Below are positions 36,192 to 46,265 of a DNA stretch of 64,000 nt, piece by piece. A model generated the notes under the pieces. That model did no database searches, was not told the origin of the DNA, and saw only the letters and a list, made by a program, of their open reading frames with translations. How positions within the stretch are numbered: position 1 is the stretch's first letter; the number at the start of each line of letters is the position of its first letter. The position numbers were made by a program, and so were the translations under genes. The stretch comes from an uncultured Flavobacteriaceae bacterium (lineage in GTDB: Bacteria; Bacteroidota; Bacteroidia; Flavobacteriales; Flavobacteriaceae). The DNA is taken from contig CALHGE010000010.1 of the NCBI GenBank assembly GCA_938029725.1, forward strand, positions 1 to 64,000. Direction: 5' to 3'.

Positions 36192-39100
36192 ATGAAACTC
36201 ATAAAACTACTCCTAATCGCATTGCTAGTACTTCCAATAACCCTGCAATCACAAAGAAGAAAAAAGAAAACAGCGACACCTATAATTACTGTTCAAGATT
36301 CTATGTTTCACGGACTCAAGTGGCGAAACATTGGGCCGTTTCGGGGTGGGCGCAGTGTTGCCTCATCAGGAGTTGTAGGGCAACCTATGACCTATTATAA
36401 CGGTACTGTTGGAGGTGGTATTTGGAAAACGACTGATGATGGTCTGAATTGGAAAAACATTTCTGATGGGTTTCTAAAAACAGGTACTGTTGGTTCTATT
36501 GCAGTTTCTGAAAGTAACCCCAATATCATAATTGCTGGTATGGGTGAGCATGCCGCTCGTGGCGTAATGACTTCTATGGGTGATGGGGTTTACAAATCAA
36601 CAGATGCGGGTAAGACTTGGAAGCATATAGGTTTGGATAAAACAAGACATATTTCTGATGTGATTATTCATCCGACAAATCCTGATATCATTTATGTTGC
36701 CGCTCAAGGTGCCCAATATGGTGGAAGTTCAGAACGTGGAATTTATCGTTCTTCGGATGGTGGTGCTACATGGGAACGAACACTTTTTGTAAATAACCAA
36801 ACGGGAGCTTCTGATTTATCTATGGATATGAAAAATCCCTCTATTTTATATGCCGCCATGTGGCAGCATCGTCGCTACCCCTGGATTATGGAATCTGGCG
36901 GGGCAGCTTCAGGATTATACAAATCTACAGATAGTGGAAGCACTTGGAAAAAAATGAAAGAAGGTCTTCCAAAAGATTTTGGAAAAGCAGGAATTTCAGT
37001 TTCACGAGCCAACAATGAAATCGTTTTTGCGGTTATCGAAGCGGAAGGTAAAAAAGGCGGTGTTTACAAATCAACCGATGCAGGTAAAAAATGGACCCAA
37101 GTCAATAAAGACCGTATCAATATTGCACGTTCTTGGTACTATATGGAAATCTTCGCAGATACTCAAAATGAGAATATTGTATATGTTTTGAATGCCCCAG
37201 TAACGAAATCAATTGATGGAGGCAAAACCTTTAAACCTTTATCGACTCCGCACGGAGATAATCACCATTTATGGATTGACCCCCATAACAATAAACGTAT
37301 GATTAACTCTAATGACGGGGGATCTAATATTTCTAATAATGGAGGTATAAGCTGGAGTACACAAACCAATCAAAATACTGCGCAGTTCTACCGTGTGATT
37401 ACTGATAATTTAGTGCCTTATAATGTTTACGGAGGGCAACAAGATAATTCTACCGTTGCCATTGCCAGCCGCACCAATGATGCTGGTATCGATTGGAAAG
37501 ATTGGCATCGGGTTGCCGGAGGCGAAAGTGCTTTCTTGGCCTTTGACCCTGATAATCCTGAAATTATTTATGGTGGAACGTACCAAGGAAACCTTGACAA
37601 ATGGAATTCTAAATCAGGGGAGTCAAAACCGATCAAGGAATATCCTGAATTAGGATTGAGTATCGCCCCAAAAGATGCCAAATACCGCTACAACTGGAAT
37701 GCACCTGTAATCACATCGCCCCATGACCGAAATACCATCTACCACGCTGGTAATGTTGTTTTTAAATCAACAGATGAAGGACAAAGCTGGGAAGTTGTGA
37801 GTCCTGATTTGACCAAAAACGAAACAGAAAAGCATGGCCCAGGCGGCACACCCTATACCAACGAAGCCGCTGGTGGCGAGAATTACAACACCCTCACTTA
37901 TTTGGTAGAGTCACAGCATGAAAAAGGAGTTCTTTGGGCAGGTAGTGATGATGGCCTTTTGCATATTACTAAAGACGGCGGTCAGAATTGGGCGAACGTA
38001 ACTCCTCCAAATGTTCCTGATGGCATTATTAATAGTATTGAAGTTTCACCACACGACCCAGCGACAGCCTATGTTGTAGTAATGCGCTACAAATCAATGG
38101 ATTTAAAGTCGCATATTTTCAAAACTTCTACCTACGGCCAAACCTGGACTAAAATTGTGACCGGTATTTCTGGTGAACACACCTTTACTAGAGTAGTTCG
38201 CGAAGACCCAAAACAAAAAGGTTTACTCTACGCCGGTACTGAAACCGGTTTGTTTATTTCTTTGAATGATGGTCAGAATTGGCAAGCGTTTCAGTTAAAC
38301 CTGCCTATTGTTCCCATCAATGACATGACCTTTCAAGCTAATGATTTAGTAGCCGCCACGGCAGGCCGTTCTTTTTGGATATTAGACGATGTTGCAGCGA
38401 TTCAAAATATAGCAACTCCAAAAGAAATAGTAAAACTCTTCCAACCTAAAGACACGTATTTAATTAGGGGAGGAAGCAGTGAAAAACCAAGACCCGGTCT
38501 AGGATCTAATCCTAAAAGCGGCGTCACTTTTGATTACTACTTGAATAAAAATGCAGATAGTTTAGATTTAAAACTCGAAGTATTTCAAGCTAATAAACTC
38601 ATAAGAACCTATACGAATAAGAAACCAAAAGGTTTTAAAACATGGCCAGGTGGCCCTTCAAAACCTCAAATACTTCCTTCAAAACAAGGGTATAACCGCT
38701 TTACATGGAATTTCGGAAGAGAACATCTTCCATCAATTGACAAGGTTTTTATTTTTGGAGGAGATTCAGGTTCCTCAGTCGGACCAGGACAATATACCCT
38801 AAAGCTTTCATTGGACGGAATCATTTCTGAAACCGAGGTGAACGTATTGGCTAATCCTAAAGTTGATGCAAGTACTGCAGACTATGCAGCACAACAAATG
38901 CTGTTAAGCGATATCGAAGCTGTTCTCAAGACCATTCACCAATCTGTTAATGACATGCGCTCGGCGAAATCACAATTAGAAGGCTATGCCAAACTATTGA
39001 AGCATAACAACGATGCCAAAGAACTTTTAGAAAATGGAGAGTCTTTAGTAAAGCGCATTATTTCTTGGGAAGAAAATCTCATACAATCGAAGCAAAAAAC

Positions 39101-39338
39101 CTTTCAAGATGTAATTAACTACAACAACAAACTCAACGCACAGTTGATACACCTCAAGGGGTATATTGATGCTGCTGAACCCAAAATCACCAAAGGCGCA
39201 AACGAACGTTGGGCTGATTTACAAGAAGATTGGGGCGTTTATGAACAAGAAAAAAAAGCAATTATTGAAGAGGAGATGAAAGCGTACAATACAAGCTTTA
39301 AAACGCTTGGTCTTCCTGCAATAATAATGCCCAACTAG
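36192..39338 (+). CDS. Sortilin (VPS10)/Asp-box beta-propeller secreted protein
   Basis: A 1048-residue exported protein (signal [19 protein letters not shown]). About ten Asp-box/BNR motifs of the form SxDxGxxW are spread over residues 70-690 ([48 protein letters not shown]), predicting one or two large beta-propellers of the sortilin or glycosidase-like type. A C-terminal part of helices with coiled-coil character follows (about residues 900-1040). Its role is not established. Related proteins are often annotated as glycosyl hydrolase, but I see no catalytic motif. It may work with the preceding exported peptidases. Confidence 0.85.
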   Translation: MKLIKLLLIALLVLPITLQSQRRKKKTATPIITVQDSMFHGLKWRNIGPFRGGRSVASSGVVGQPMTYYNGTVGGGIWKTTDDGLNWKNISDGFLKTGTVGSIAVSESNPNIIIAGMGEHAARGVMTSMGDGVYKSTDAGKTWKHIGLDKTRHISDVIIHPTNPDIIYVAAQGAQYGGSSERGIYRSSDGGATWERTLFVNNQTGASDLSMDMKNPSILYAAMWQHRRYPWIMESGGAASGLYKSTDSGSTWKKMKEGLPKDFGKAGISVSRANNEIVFAVIEAEGKKGGVYKSTDAGKKWTQVNKDRINIARSWYYMEIFADTQNENIVYVLNAPVTKSIDGGKTFKPLSTPHGDNHHLWIDPHNNKRMINSNDGGSNISNNGGISWSTQTNQNTAQFYRVITDNLVPYNVYGGQQDNSTVAIASRTNDAGIDWKDWHRVAGGESAFLAFDPDNPEIIYGGTYQGNLDKWNSKSGESKPIKEYPELGLSIAPKDAKYRYNWNAPVITSPHDRNTIYHAGNVVFKSTDEGQSWEVVSPDLTKNETEKHGPGGTPYTNEAAGGENYNTLTYLVESQHEKGVLWAGSDDGLLHITKDGGQNWANVTPPNVPDGIINSIEVSPHDPATAYVVVMRYKSMDLKSHIFKTSTYGQTWTKIVTGISGEHTFTRVVREDPKQKGLLYAGTETGLFISLNDGQNWQAFQLNLPIVPINDMTFQANDLVAATAGRSFWILDDVAAIQNIATPKEIVKLFQPKDTYLIRGGSSEKPRPGLGSNPKSGVTFDYYLNKNADSLDLKLEVFQANKLIRTYTNKKPKGFKTWPGGPSKPQILPSKQGYNRFTWNFGREHLPSIDKVFIFGGDSGSSVGPGQYTLKLSLDGIISETEVNVLANPKVDASTADYAAQQMLLSDIEAVLKTIHQSVNDMRSAKSQLEGYAKLLKHNNDAKELLENGESLVKRIISWEENLIQSKQKTFQDVINYNNKLNAQLIHLKGYIDAAEPKITKGANERWADLQEDWGVYEQEKKAIIEEEMKAYNTSFKTLGLPAIIMPN

Positions 39339-39485
39339 TTGCCTTGACGCTATTCAAACAAAGCTATAAAATTATTTAATACGCTAGTAAGAGCTGAAGT
39401 ATTCTGTATCTATTGAACCTGAAACAAACAGATGGTCTCCTGCCTCGCAAAGATGTATTATCACTAATATAAACCAGCAAATTCA

Positions 39486-40052
39486 ATGAGTTTCATTGCA
39501 GACAAAACCTTCAAAACTCAAGATTACACCCAAAACCGCCTACCCAAAGGCGAATATGAAAATTGTATTTTCGAAGGCTGTACATTTGAAAATAGTTACT
39601 TAGACAACCAAAATTTCATGGAGTGCGAGTTTATCGATTGCAACCTCAGCAATGCGAATCTAGCACACACCATTTTTAAAGAAGTTAGCTTTTCACATTG
39701 TAAATTGATGGGGCTCAAGTTTGAAGATTGTAGTAACTTTCTTCTCGATTTTAGTTTTACAAGTTGCATTTTAAATCTTTCTTCTTTCTATGGCTTAACC
39801 CTAAAAAATCAATTATTTAACGATTGTAAATTAATAGAAGTAGACTTTACAGAAGCCGATTTAACACTTGCCAATTTTGGAAATAGCGATTTAGACCGCG
39901 CAATTTTCTATGAAACCAATTTACAAAAAGCAGATTTTACAAAAACAAAGAACTTCAATATTGACCCTGATAAAAATCGATTGAAAGCTGCAAAATTTTC
40001 TAAAGATGCGCTCCTTGGCCTCTTAGTCAAACACAAAATTAAAGTAGCATAA
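39486..40052 (+). CDS. Pentapeptide-repeat protein
   Basis: A 188-residue protein built of A(D/N)LxF-type five-residue repeats (CNLSNANLAHTIF, EADLTLANFGNSDL, ETNLQKADFT), giving a right-handed quadrilateral beta-helix. Two halves are separated near residue 85. Length is close to that of Qnr/MfpA DNA-mimic proteins, but nothing in the sequence proves gyrase binding. No signal peptide is seen, so it is cytoplasmic. Monocistronic. Confidence 0.85.
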   Translation: MSFIADKTFKTQDYTQNRLPKGEYENCIFEGCTFENSYLDNQNFMECEFIDCNLSNANLAHTIFKEVSFSHCKLMGLKFEDCSNFLLDFSFTSCILNLSSFYGLTLKNQLFNDCKLIEVDFTEADLTLANFGNSDLDRAIFYETNLQKADFTKTKNFNIDPDKNRLKAAKFSKDALLGLLVKHKIKVA

Positions 40053-40162
40053 TATTCTCTTTAGAGATTTGCATAAGGTCATCACCTCATAAGGCCTGTT
40101 GACCCTTTTGACCGCACTAAAGGTGAGATCTAAAGAAACGCGAAAGGTGTTCAACTTTAGTT

Positions 40163-40190
40163 TATGCTAAGCATAGTCGAAGTACTCAAG
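40163..40190. repeat. Dispersed intergenic repeat, copy 1
   Basis: The segment shares TGCT..GC.TAGTCGAAG with the copy at 59443-59467. It looks like a worn copy of a short palindromic intergenic element common in flavobacteria. Confidence 0.4.
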
Positions 40191-40254
40191 CCAGTACAAA
40201 TCCGTTTACAAATGGATATTTTGTATATTGTCAAGGTATTAAATCCCATGTAAA

Positions 40255-40743
40255 ATGAAAGTATCTTTACTTCTTTTCCTATTTGCTACGCTTTCCTGTA
40301 TTGGTCAAAACACCTTATCGCTTCAAGAAGGAGCGACTTCACCAAAGGCCACTTTGAGCGAGATTTCTTGGATGGAGGGCCACTGGAAAGGAGAGGCTTT
40401 CGGAGGAATTACTGAGGAAATTTGGAGCCCACCACTAGGAGGTTCTATGATGTTCTCCTTCAAATTGGTCGTTGACGGCGTAGTAAACTTTTATGAATTA
40501 GGACATATTCGCGAATTAGATGAAACACTTATTTTTGAACTCAAGCACTTTGGGGGTGATTTAAAAGGATGGGAAGAAAAAGAAGAAGTGCAAAGCTTTA
40601 AATTAGTCAAAACAACTGAAAATAAACTCTACTTCGAGGGGTTTACGTTTGAAAGAATAAGTGATATTGAAATCAATATTTATGGGCTAATTCATGAAAG
40701 TGACAAAGAAGAAGAGCTAAAGTTCAACTATAAAAAACAATGA
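40255..40743 (+). CDS. Secreted DUF6265-like protein
   Basis: A 162-residue protein with a signal peptide (MKVSLLLFLFATLSCIGQ). The mature part begins LSEISWMEGHWKGEAFGG and includes EEIWSPPLGGSMMFSFKLV and VNFYELGHIRELDETL, matching the DUF6265 lipocalin-like beta-barrel pattern. The function is unknown. Its stop overlaps the start of the next gene by four bases (ATGA), so the two are translationally coupled. Confidence 0.8.
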   Translation: MKVSLLLFLFATLSCIGQNTLSLQEGATSPKATLSEISWMEGHWKGEAFGGITEEIWSPPLGGSMMFSFKLVVDGVVNFYELGHIRELDETLIFELKHFGGDLKGWEEKEEVQSFKLVKTTENKLYFEGFTFERISDIEINIYGLIHESDKEEELKFNYKKQ

Positions 40744-41096
40744 GCGAAAAGAAAGCATGTGAAGAGTGCGGTAGAGAACTAATCGGCAGAAGCGATAAAA
40801 AATTCTGCTCGGATGGGTGCAGAAACGCACATCACAATAAGGTAAATCCGGCAGCCAAAAACCTCATTCGAAATATTAATAATCGGCTACGTAAAAATTA
40901 CCGAGTGCTAGATAGCTTTAGCCTTAAAGATGGAAAAACAAGAACTACAAAAACACGCTTGCTAGACAAAAATTTTGATTTTGATTTTATCACAAACCTA
41001 TACACCACCAAAAAAGGCACCACCTATTATTTTGTATACGACCTAGGTTATTTGCCTTTAGACAATGATTATTACATGATTGTAAAACGAGAATAA
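40740..41096 (+). CDS. Small zinc-ribbon protein of unknown function
   Basis: A 118-residue cytoplasmic protein. An N-terminal zinc ribbon (ACEECGRELIGRSDKKFCSD followed by GC) places Cys pairs CxxC and CxxxC as ligands. Then comes a basic helical stretch (LIRNINNRLRKNYRVLDSF) and a C-terminal beta segment with many Tyr. It may bind nucleic acid; I cannot name a family. It overlaps the DUF6265-like gene by four bases. Confidence 0.75.
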   Translation: MSEKKACEECGRELIGRSDKKFCSDGCRNAHHNKVNPAAKNLIRNINNRLRKNYRVLDSFSLKDGKTRTTKTRLLDKNFDFDFITNLYTTKKGTTYYFVYDLGYLPLDNDYYMIVKRE

Positions 41097-41101
41097 GAAA
41101 T

Positions 41102-41572
41102 CTACTTCCAGTTAGCGCCGCTTAATTTAAGTGCTGCCACTACAATATCTTTTCGGCTAATTTGGCCTACTAGAAGGCCATTTTTCATTACAGGAAGCCT
41201 CCGTCGATTATTCTTATGAAATACACCGGCAACATCAAAAATACTCATATCACTCGGAACAGTTTCTACATTCTTTGTCATAAACTTCTCCACACTCTTA
41301 TCTAAGATAGGCTGATTAAAATAGCGACTCTCTGAAATTTGCTTCATACAATCGGCTTCTGATATGATACCGACTAAAAATCCGCTAGCATCCAAAACGG
41401 GGCCACCCGAAATATTATATTTGGTAAATTTTTCCATCACTTCCAAGATCGATTGTTCAGGAGTAAATGTGATCAATTTCTTGGTCATATAATCAGTTAC
41501 CAATATAGGTGCGTTATACTCTTTATTCGAAACTATTTTGGCTCTAGGGCCTTGAAAACTTTTGATTCCCAT
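41102..41572 (-). CDS. CBS-domain pair protein
   Basis: A 156-residue cytoplasmic protein with two CBS motifs: VTDYMTKKLITFTPEQSILE through LVGIISEADCM, and VEKFMTKNVETVPSDMSIFD through LVGQISRKDIV. CBS pairs bind adenine nucleotides and usually regulate a partner; no catalytic domain is attached here. It converges with the zinc-ribbon gene, 5 bases apart, and is divergent from the membrane peptidase gene. Confidence 0.9.
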   Translation of the reverse strand: MGIKSFQGPRAKIVSNKEYNAPILVTDYMTKKLITFTPEQSILEVMEKFTKYNISGGPVLDASGFLVGIISEADCMKQISESRYFNQPILDKSVEKFMTKNVETVPSDMSIFDVAGVFHKNNRRRLPVMKNGLLVGQISRKDIVVAALKLSGANWK

Positions 41573-41773
41573 AGTATTGCGGTTTTAGGCTGTCGGAGCT
41601 GACAGGCGAGGTTATGCCTTGAATATAGGGAAAAAATCAACGCCTTTTACAATTACTCGTTGTACCGCTCTAATAGGCTAGAACCTTTGTAGCGCCAGTT
41701 TAAATTTCATCTCAGGCTTTAAAACTAATATGCGCTTAGAATTTTATACTTTTAGACTTTCAACTAAAACAAT

Positions 41774-44053
41774 ATGAAAAGCTCGTCATCACTACTTACA
41801 CTACTTTTAATTGTTCTTGCTATGTATTGGAGTTTCCACTCCCTAATGCCTGTATATAAAAGTAATGCATCTATAGAAAAAACTTCTTTTTCTACTGATA
41901 AAGCACTTGAACATGTAAAACAGATTGCTCAAAAACCACACGGCGTAGGCTTTCCAGCACATCAAGAGGTTCGCGAATACATCGTTTCAGAACTCAAAAA
42001 GATGGGCCTAGAAACTACTATACAAGAAGGGTATTCAGCTGGAGACTGGGGCAACCTAAGTAAAACCATCAACGTTCTTGCACGAATTAAAGGTTCTGAA
42101 TCTGGAAAAGCCCTGCTTCTTTTATCGCATTACGACAGCAGTACACATTCTTCCTTTGGTGCTAGTGATGCCGGCAGTGGTGTCGCCACAATTTTGGAGG
42201 GAATTCGCGCTTTTTTAGCTAGCAATTCAAGCCCGAAGAATGATATTATCATTTTAATATCTGATGCTGAAGAATTAGGTCTGCTTGGCGCTGATATCTT
42301 CGTAAAAGAACACCCATGGAAAAAAGATGTGGGATTGGTTCTTAATTTCGAAGCCCGAGGAAGTGGCGGGCCAAGCTATATGCTCGTAGAAACCAATCGT
42401 GGAAACGCTACTTTAATTAAGGAATTTACCAAAGCAAACCCTGATTATCCAGTAGCCAATTCATTGGCATATAGTATTTACAAGATGCTACCTAATGATA
42501 CAGATTTAACTGTATTTCGAGAAGAAGGGGACATCGAAGGCTTTAATTTTGCCTTTATTGATGATCATTTTGACTATCACACAGCTCAAGACACTTACGC
42601 GCGACTAGATAAAAAGACTATGGCGCATCAAGGAAGTTATTTGATGCCCTTGTTACATCATTTTAGTCAAACAGATTTGACGACCATGAAAAGTTTAAAT
42701 GATTCTATTTATTTCAATGTTCCCTTTTTCAAACTAGTCTCTTACCCCTTTGAATGGATATGGCCTATGTTTGGTTTGGCTATCCTTTGTTTTGTACTGC
42801 TACTAATTCATGGATTTCGCAAAAACGTATTGCATCTGATGGAAGTTGGTAAAGGGTTTCTTCCTATGCTTTTAGCATTGACCATCAACGGTGCCGTAGG
42901 TTATTTTAGCTGGTCAATTTTAAAATGGATGTACCCTGGCTATAAAGACATGCTACATGGCTTTACCTATAACGGTCATACCTATATTCTTGCCTTTACG
43001 CTTTTCTCAGTAGCGGTTTGTTTTTTGATCTACAATCGATTTAAAAAAGTGGCAACGGCAAATTTATTGATTGCTCCTATCTTACTTTGGCTGGTCATTT
43101 GTGCAGTAGTTAGTCATTATTTATCAGGAGCGAGCTTTTTTATCATTCCTGTTTTCGCTGTTTTAGCAGCCTTCATGGTGGTACTCAATCAGAAAATGCC
43201 TAACCCGTATTTACTCACATTTTTGAGCTTACCTGCTTTGTTCATCTATGCGCCTTTTGTAAAAATGTTTCCTGTCGGGCTTGGCCTTAAAATGATGGCA
43301 GCATCTACCCTATTTGTAACCCTAACTTTTCTTCTGCTATTACCGGTTTTTAGTTTCTATCAAAAGAAAAAAACATTGGGGTATTTAGGCTTGATTCTGT
43401 TCTTAGGGTGTATGGTTTCTGCGCATTTCAATTCTCGATTCGACAAAGAAAATGCCAAACCTACAAGCCTTTTATATGTTATGAACGCTAATACGAATAC
43501 AGCACAATGGGGCACTTATGAAAATGTACTTTCCGATTGGACCGCTCAATACTTCGGGTCTGATAAAAAGAAACCTAAACTTACTGAACAAACGATTAGC
43601 AGCAAATACAGCTCTGGTTTTACCTATTTTGCTGATGCTCCTACCAAAGAAATTGCACAAATGCAGGTAGAAAAAACGAGAGATACTGTTATAGGAAATA
43701 GCAGATTTCTAGACATTTGTATCACGCCTAAGCGTCATGTTAACCGACTTGAAGTCTTTACAAATACAACACTGGAAACCGCCACGATTAACACCATTGA
43801 ACTCTCAACGTATTATCTTGAAAAAAGAAGAGGCGGAAAATTAATAACGCATTATATAAGCAACAATGAGTATACCGACTTGCAGCTGAGTATTCCAAAA
43901 GATTCTGTTCTAGAATTGACCCTGTATGAAGCCTCTAACGACTTGCTGAGCAATCCTCAATTTACGATTCCTCCTAGGCCCGCGCACAATATTCCAATGC
44001 CATTCATTCTAAATGATGCTATCTTGGTAACAAAAACTATACGCTTTGAGTAA
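41774..44053 (+). CDS. Membrane-embedded M28-family metallopeptidase
   Basis: A 759-residue protein. An N-terminal transmembrane segment precedes an extracytoplasmic M28 domain with zinc-ligand motifs LSHYDSS (His), ASDAGSG (Asp), DAEELG (Glu pair), NFEARG (Glu) and DYHTAQDT (His). From about residue 325 come eight or nine hydrophobic helices, then a C-terminal beta-rich extracytoplasmic domain. The layout resembles Fxna/ERMP1-type peptidases of eukaryotes. Its substrate is unknown. The next gene overlaps by 8 bases and starts with TTG. Confidence 0.88.
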   Translation: MKSSSSLLTLLLIVLAMYWSFHSLMPVYKSNASIEKTSFSTDKALEHVKQIAQKPHGVGFPAHQEVREYIVSELKKMGLETTIQEGYSAGDWGNLSKTINVLARIKGSESGKALLLLSHYDSSTHSSFGASDAGSGVATILEGIRAFLASNSSPKNDIIILISDAEELGLLGADIFVKEHPWKKDVGLVLNFEARGSGGPSYMLVETNRGNATLIKEFTKANPDYPVANSLAYSIYKMLPNDTDLTVFREEGDIEGFNFAFIDDHFDYHTAQDTYARLDKKTMAHQGSYLMPLLHHFSQTDLTTMKSLNDSIYFNVPFFKLVSYPFEWIWPMFGLAILCFVLLLIHGFRKNVLHLMEVGKGFLPMLLALTINGAVGYFSWSILKWMYPGYKDMLHGFTYNGHTYILAFTLFSVAVCFLIYNRFKKVATANLLIAPILLWLVICAVVSHYLSGASFFIIPVFAVLAAFMVVLNQKMPNPYLLTFLSLPALFIYAPFVKMFPVGLGLKMMAASTLFVTLTFLLLLPVFSFYQKKKTLGYLGLILFLGCMVSAHFNSRFDKENAKPTSLLYVMNANTNTAQWGTYENVLSDWTAQYFGSDKKKPKLTEQTISSKYSSGFTYFADAPTKEIAQMQVEKTRDTVIGNSRFLDICITPKRHVNRLEVFTNTTLETATINTIELSTYYLEKRRGGKLITHYISNNEYTDLQLSIPKDSVLELTLYEASNDLLSNPQFTIPPRPAHNIPMPFILNDAILVTKTIRFE

Positions 44054-44849
44054 AATAATTGCTGTTATGGGTTGCGGTTGGCTAGGGCTACCTTTGGCCA
44101 TTGCTTTGGCTGAAGATGGCTATATAGTTCATGGTAGTACTACATCCGAAGAAAAACACAAGCAACTGAAAGAAGAACATATAACTCCTTTTCAAATTAC
44201 CTTATCAGAGGATAAAATAAAAGGAGCTATTTCAGATTTTCTACAAGGTGTTGCTATTCTAATTGTCAATATTCCACCAAAATTAAGAGGTGAGCACAAG
44301 GAAAGCTATATTAAAAAAATACAATTACTACATCAGGAAGTAAAACTATCAGACATTGAGAAAGTAGTTTTTGTGAGTAGCACATCAGTTTATGGCGATA
44401 TGGAAGGTGAGCTTACTGAAGAAACCGTACCCCAACCTTCAACTGAATCAGGAAGACAACTGTTGGCTACCGAAAGCATCTTCGCAAACGATATCAATTT
44501 ACAAACTACCGTAATTCGTTTTGGCGGCTTAATTGGACCCCATAGACATCCTATTACCATGCTCTCAGGAAGGCAAAATTTACCCAATGGAAATGCGCCT
44601 ATAAATCTGATTCACCGCAACGATTGTATTCGAATTATTAAGTCAGTTATACATAATTCTTGGTGGAAAGAAACCCTAAATGGGGTCTATCCTTATCATC
44701 CTTCAAAAGCAAATTACTACGCTTCCGAAGCGATTAAAAGAAATCTACAAGCACCTGATTATAAGCCATGTAATTCTAATAATGGTAAAATAGTGCACTC
44801 AGAAATCCTTTTAAATGTTAAAAAATTCGATTTCACTACAACCTTATAG
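44046..44849 (+). CDS. NAD(P)-dependent sugar-epimerase-like SDR (YeeZ type)
   Basis: A 267-residue extended short-chain dehydrogenase. The N-terminal nucleotide-binding loop is IAVMGCGWLGLPLA, followed by VVFVSSTSVYGDMEGELTEE and the late substrate part. The motif order fits YeeZ-like proteins of unknown substrate. The start is TTG at 44046, inside the end of the peptidase gene, because the nucleotide-binding strand begins at once; no in-frame ATG keeps it intact. Co-transcription with the peptidase is likely. Confidence 0.82.
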   Translation: MSKIIAVMGCGWLGLPLAIALAEDGYIVHGSTTSEEKHKQLKEEHITPFQITLSEDKIKGAISDFLQGVAILIVNIPPKLRGEHKESYIKKIQLLHQEVKLSDIEKVVFVSSTSVYGDMEGELTEETVPQPSTESGRQLLATESIFANDINLQTTVIRFGGLIGPHRHPITMLSGRQNLPNGNAPINLIHRNDCIRIIKSVIHNSWWKETLNGVYPYHPSKANYYASEAIKRNLQAPDYKPCNSNNGKIVHSEILLNVKKFDFTTTL

Positions 44850-44966
44850 CAGGTCTACACATCAAAAATGTAACGATTCACAACAAAGTCACCATTCTAC
44901 TGTTAAAGTAAGTTCCTTTTCATCAACCAAACCATAACTTTAATAGATAATTAAAACATTTTTGCC

Positions 44967-45341
44967 ATGGAAAATTCAAATTTAAAAGGGCGAATTCTAA
45001 TGGAAATGGAATATTTAATTGCCCAAAGTTGTCCTCAGCGAAAAACCAGCCGCAAGTATGAAACATTGCATGTTGCTATTTTAAAAAAACATTACAACGC
45101 AACAGATGTTTCAATCGATTATCACAGAAGACGGGTAGAGATGCAGCTTGTAATGGACGATAAAGATTACGACCCAAAAACGGTCAATCTTTATATGCCA
45201 ACACTACATGTAAATTTGTGGTTCAGAAATCTACACGATTTTTTAAAATCTTGCTTAGATTATGACAACCAAAGCATTGCATTTTATGCAAGTTTACTAA
45301 GTTCTGATACCAATAAAAGTTTGCCGTTGCAAACGGTCTAA
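44967..45341 (+). CDS. Hypothetical cytoplasmic protein
   Basis: A 124-residue protein not recognised as any family. It has basic, helical N-terminal sequence (LKGRILMEMEYLIAQSCP), a middle part with YHRRRVEMQLVMDDKDYD and a Leu/Tyr-rich C-terminal half. No signal peptide. It is bounded by a strong terminator, so it is a separate transcription unit. TAACTTTA, close to the -7 consensus, lies upstream. Confidence 0.6.
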   Translation: MENSNLKGRILMEMEYLIAQSCPQRKTSRKYETLHVAILKKHYNATDVSIDYHRRRVEMQLVMDDKDYDPKTVNLYMPTLHVNLWFRNLHDFLKSCLDYDNQSIAFYASLLSSDTNKSLPLQTV

Positions 45342-45370
45342 ATAACAAAACCCTCAAACCAATAATAAGA

Positions 45371-45397
45371 AAGATGCCTTTAATGGGCATCTTTTTT
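45371..45397 (+). terminator. Intrinsic terminator
   Basis: Stem AAGATGCC / GGGCATCTT with a 6-base loop and a T-run, 30 bases after the hypothetical gene. Confidence 0.75.
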
Positions 45398-45500
45398 GTT
45401 ACCTACAGAAGTAACTATAGCTTTTAAGGCTTTTATTAACAGCTTGGTACGAATAAATTTAATAGTTTAGCGCACCAAAAAATAATAAAACCAGAATACG

Positions 45501-46202
45501 ATGAAGAGAGTTATTTTTGTACTAGTTATGTCCTTAAGTTTCTTAGGAACGGCACAATCGAATACCGAATTACAAAAACATTACGAAGCATTTTATAAAG
45601 AAATGCGCATACAAGGCGATGTAAGTGGCGTAATCAACGCAATTACACATTTAAACATAATTGCCCCCTCACAAGAGCGACGAGACACTTTAGCCTATAT
45701 CTACGCAAACAATAACCAACATATGCAGGCTTTGAATACCATAGGTATTGTGAAAAACGAAACAGATTCAGACCTATCAGTTCAGGTAAAAGCAATCTCA
45801 TTGAAGGCCTTAAACCAACCTAAAAGAGCACTTGAGCACTTTGAAGTTTTATTTTCTAGAAATCAGAATTCATATTTAGCGTATGAATTGGCTGATTTGA
45901 AAATTCAAACTGGTGATATTGCAGGAGCAGAAACTAATATTGAATATGGAATGACAAATGTCAAAGAAGACATGAAGCACGCTTTTTACGAAAGACAACA
46001 ACCCTACGAAGCTTCTCTAAAAGCTGCTTTTTATCACTTGAAAGGACTCATGCAATTCAATAAAGACAAAAATAATATTGATGCTGCAATAGCACTTATT
46101 GATGAAGCCTTGAAAATTGACCCAAGTTTTAATTTGGCTAGTTTAAGTAAGCAGGCGCTTACTTCTAGAAAAGAACAGCCCGCTGCAGCTATTAAGAATT
46201 AA
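45501..46202 (+). CDS. Secreted TPR-like protein
   Basis: A 233-residue protein with a signal peptide (VIFVLVMSLSFLGTAQS). The mature part is all-helical with TPR-like spacing (ALNQPKRALEHFEVLF, AYELADLKIQTGDIAGAETN, AIALIDEALKIDPSF), suggesting three to five repeats used for protein binding in the periplasm. The partner is unknown. A terminator follows immediately. Confidence 0.75.
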   Translation: MKRVIFVLVMSLSFLGTAQSNTELQKHYEAFYKEMRIQGDVSGVINAITHLNIIAPSQERRDTLAYIYANNNQHMQALNTIGIVKNETDSDLSVQVKAISLKALNQPKRALEHFEVLFSRNQNSYLAYELADLKIQTGDIAGAETNIEYGMTNVKEDMKHAFYERQQPYEASLKAAFYHLKGLMQFNKDKNNIDAAIALIDEALKIDPSFNLASLSKQALTSRKEQPAAAIKN

Positions 46203-46218
46203 AGTTTAATAAGCTATT

Positions 46219-46249
46219 AAAAAAGCGAGCCATGTAGCTCGCTTTTTTT
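46219..46249. terminator. Bidirectional terminator
   Basis: Stem AAAAGCGAGC / GCTCGCTTTT with a 6-base loop and T-runs on both strands, between two convergent genes. Confidence 0.75.
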
Positions 46250-46265
46250 GTTACAAGAGCAGTTA

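Noticed and set aside
39486..40052. Quinolone-resistance Qnr protein
   Set aside because: Pentapeptide repeats are present but nothing specific to Qnr loops is recognisable.
41590..41612. Short inverted repeat CTGTC/GACAG upstream of the CBS gene
   Set aside because: A 5-bp stem only; too weak to call a site.
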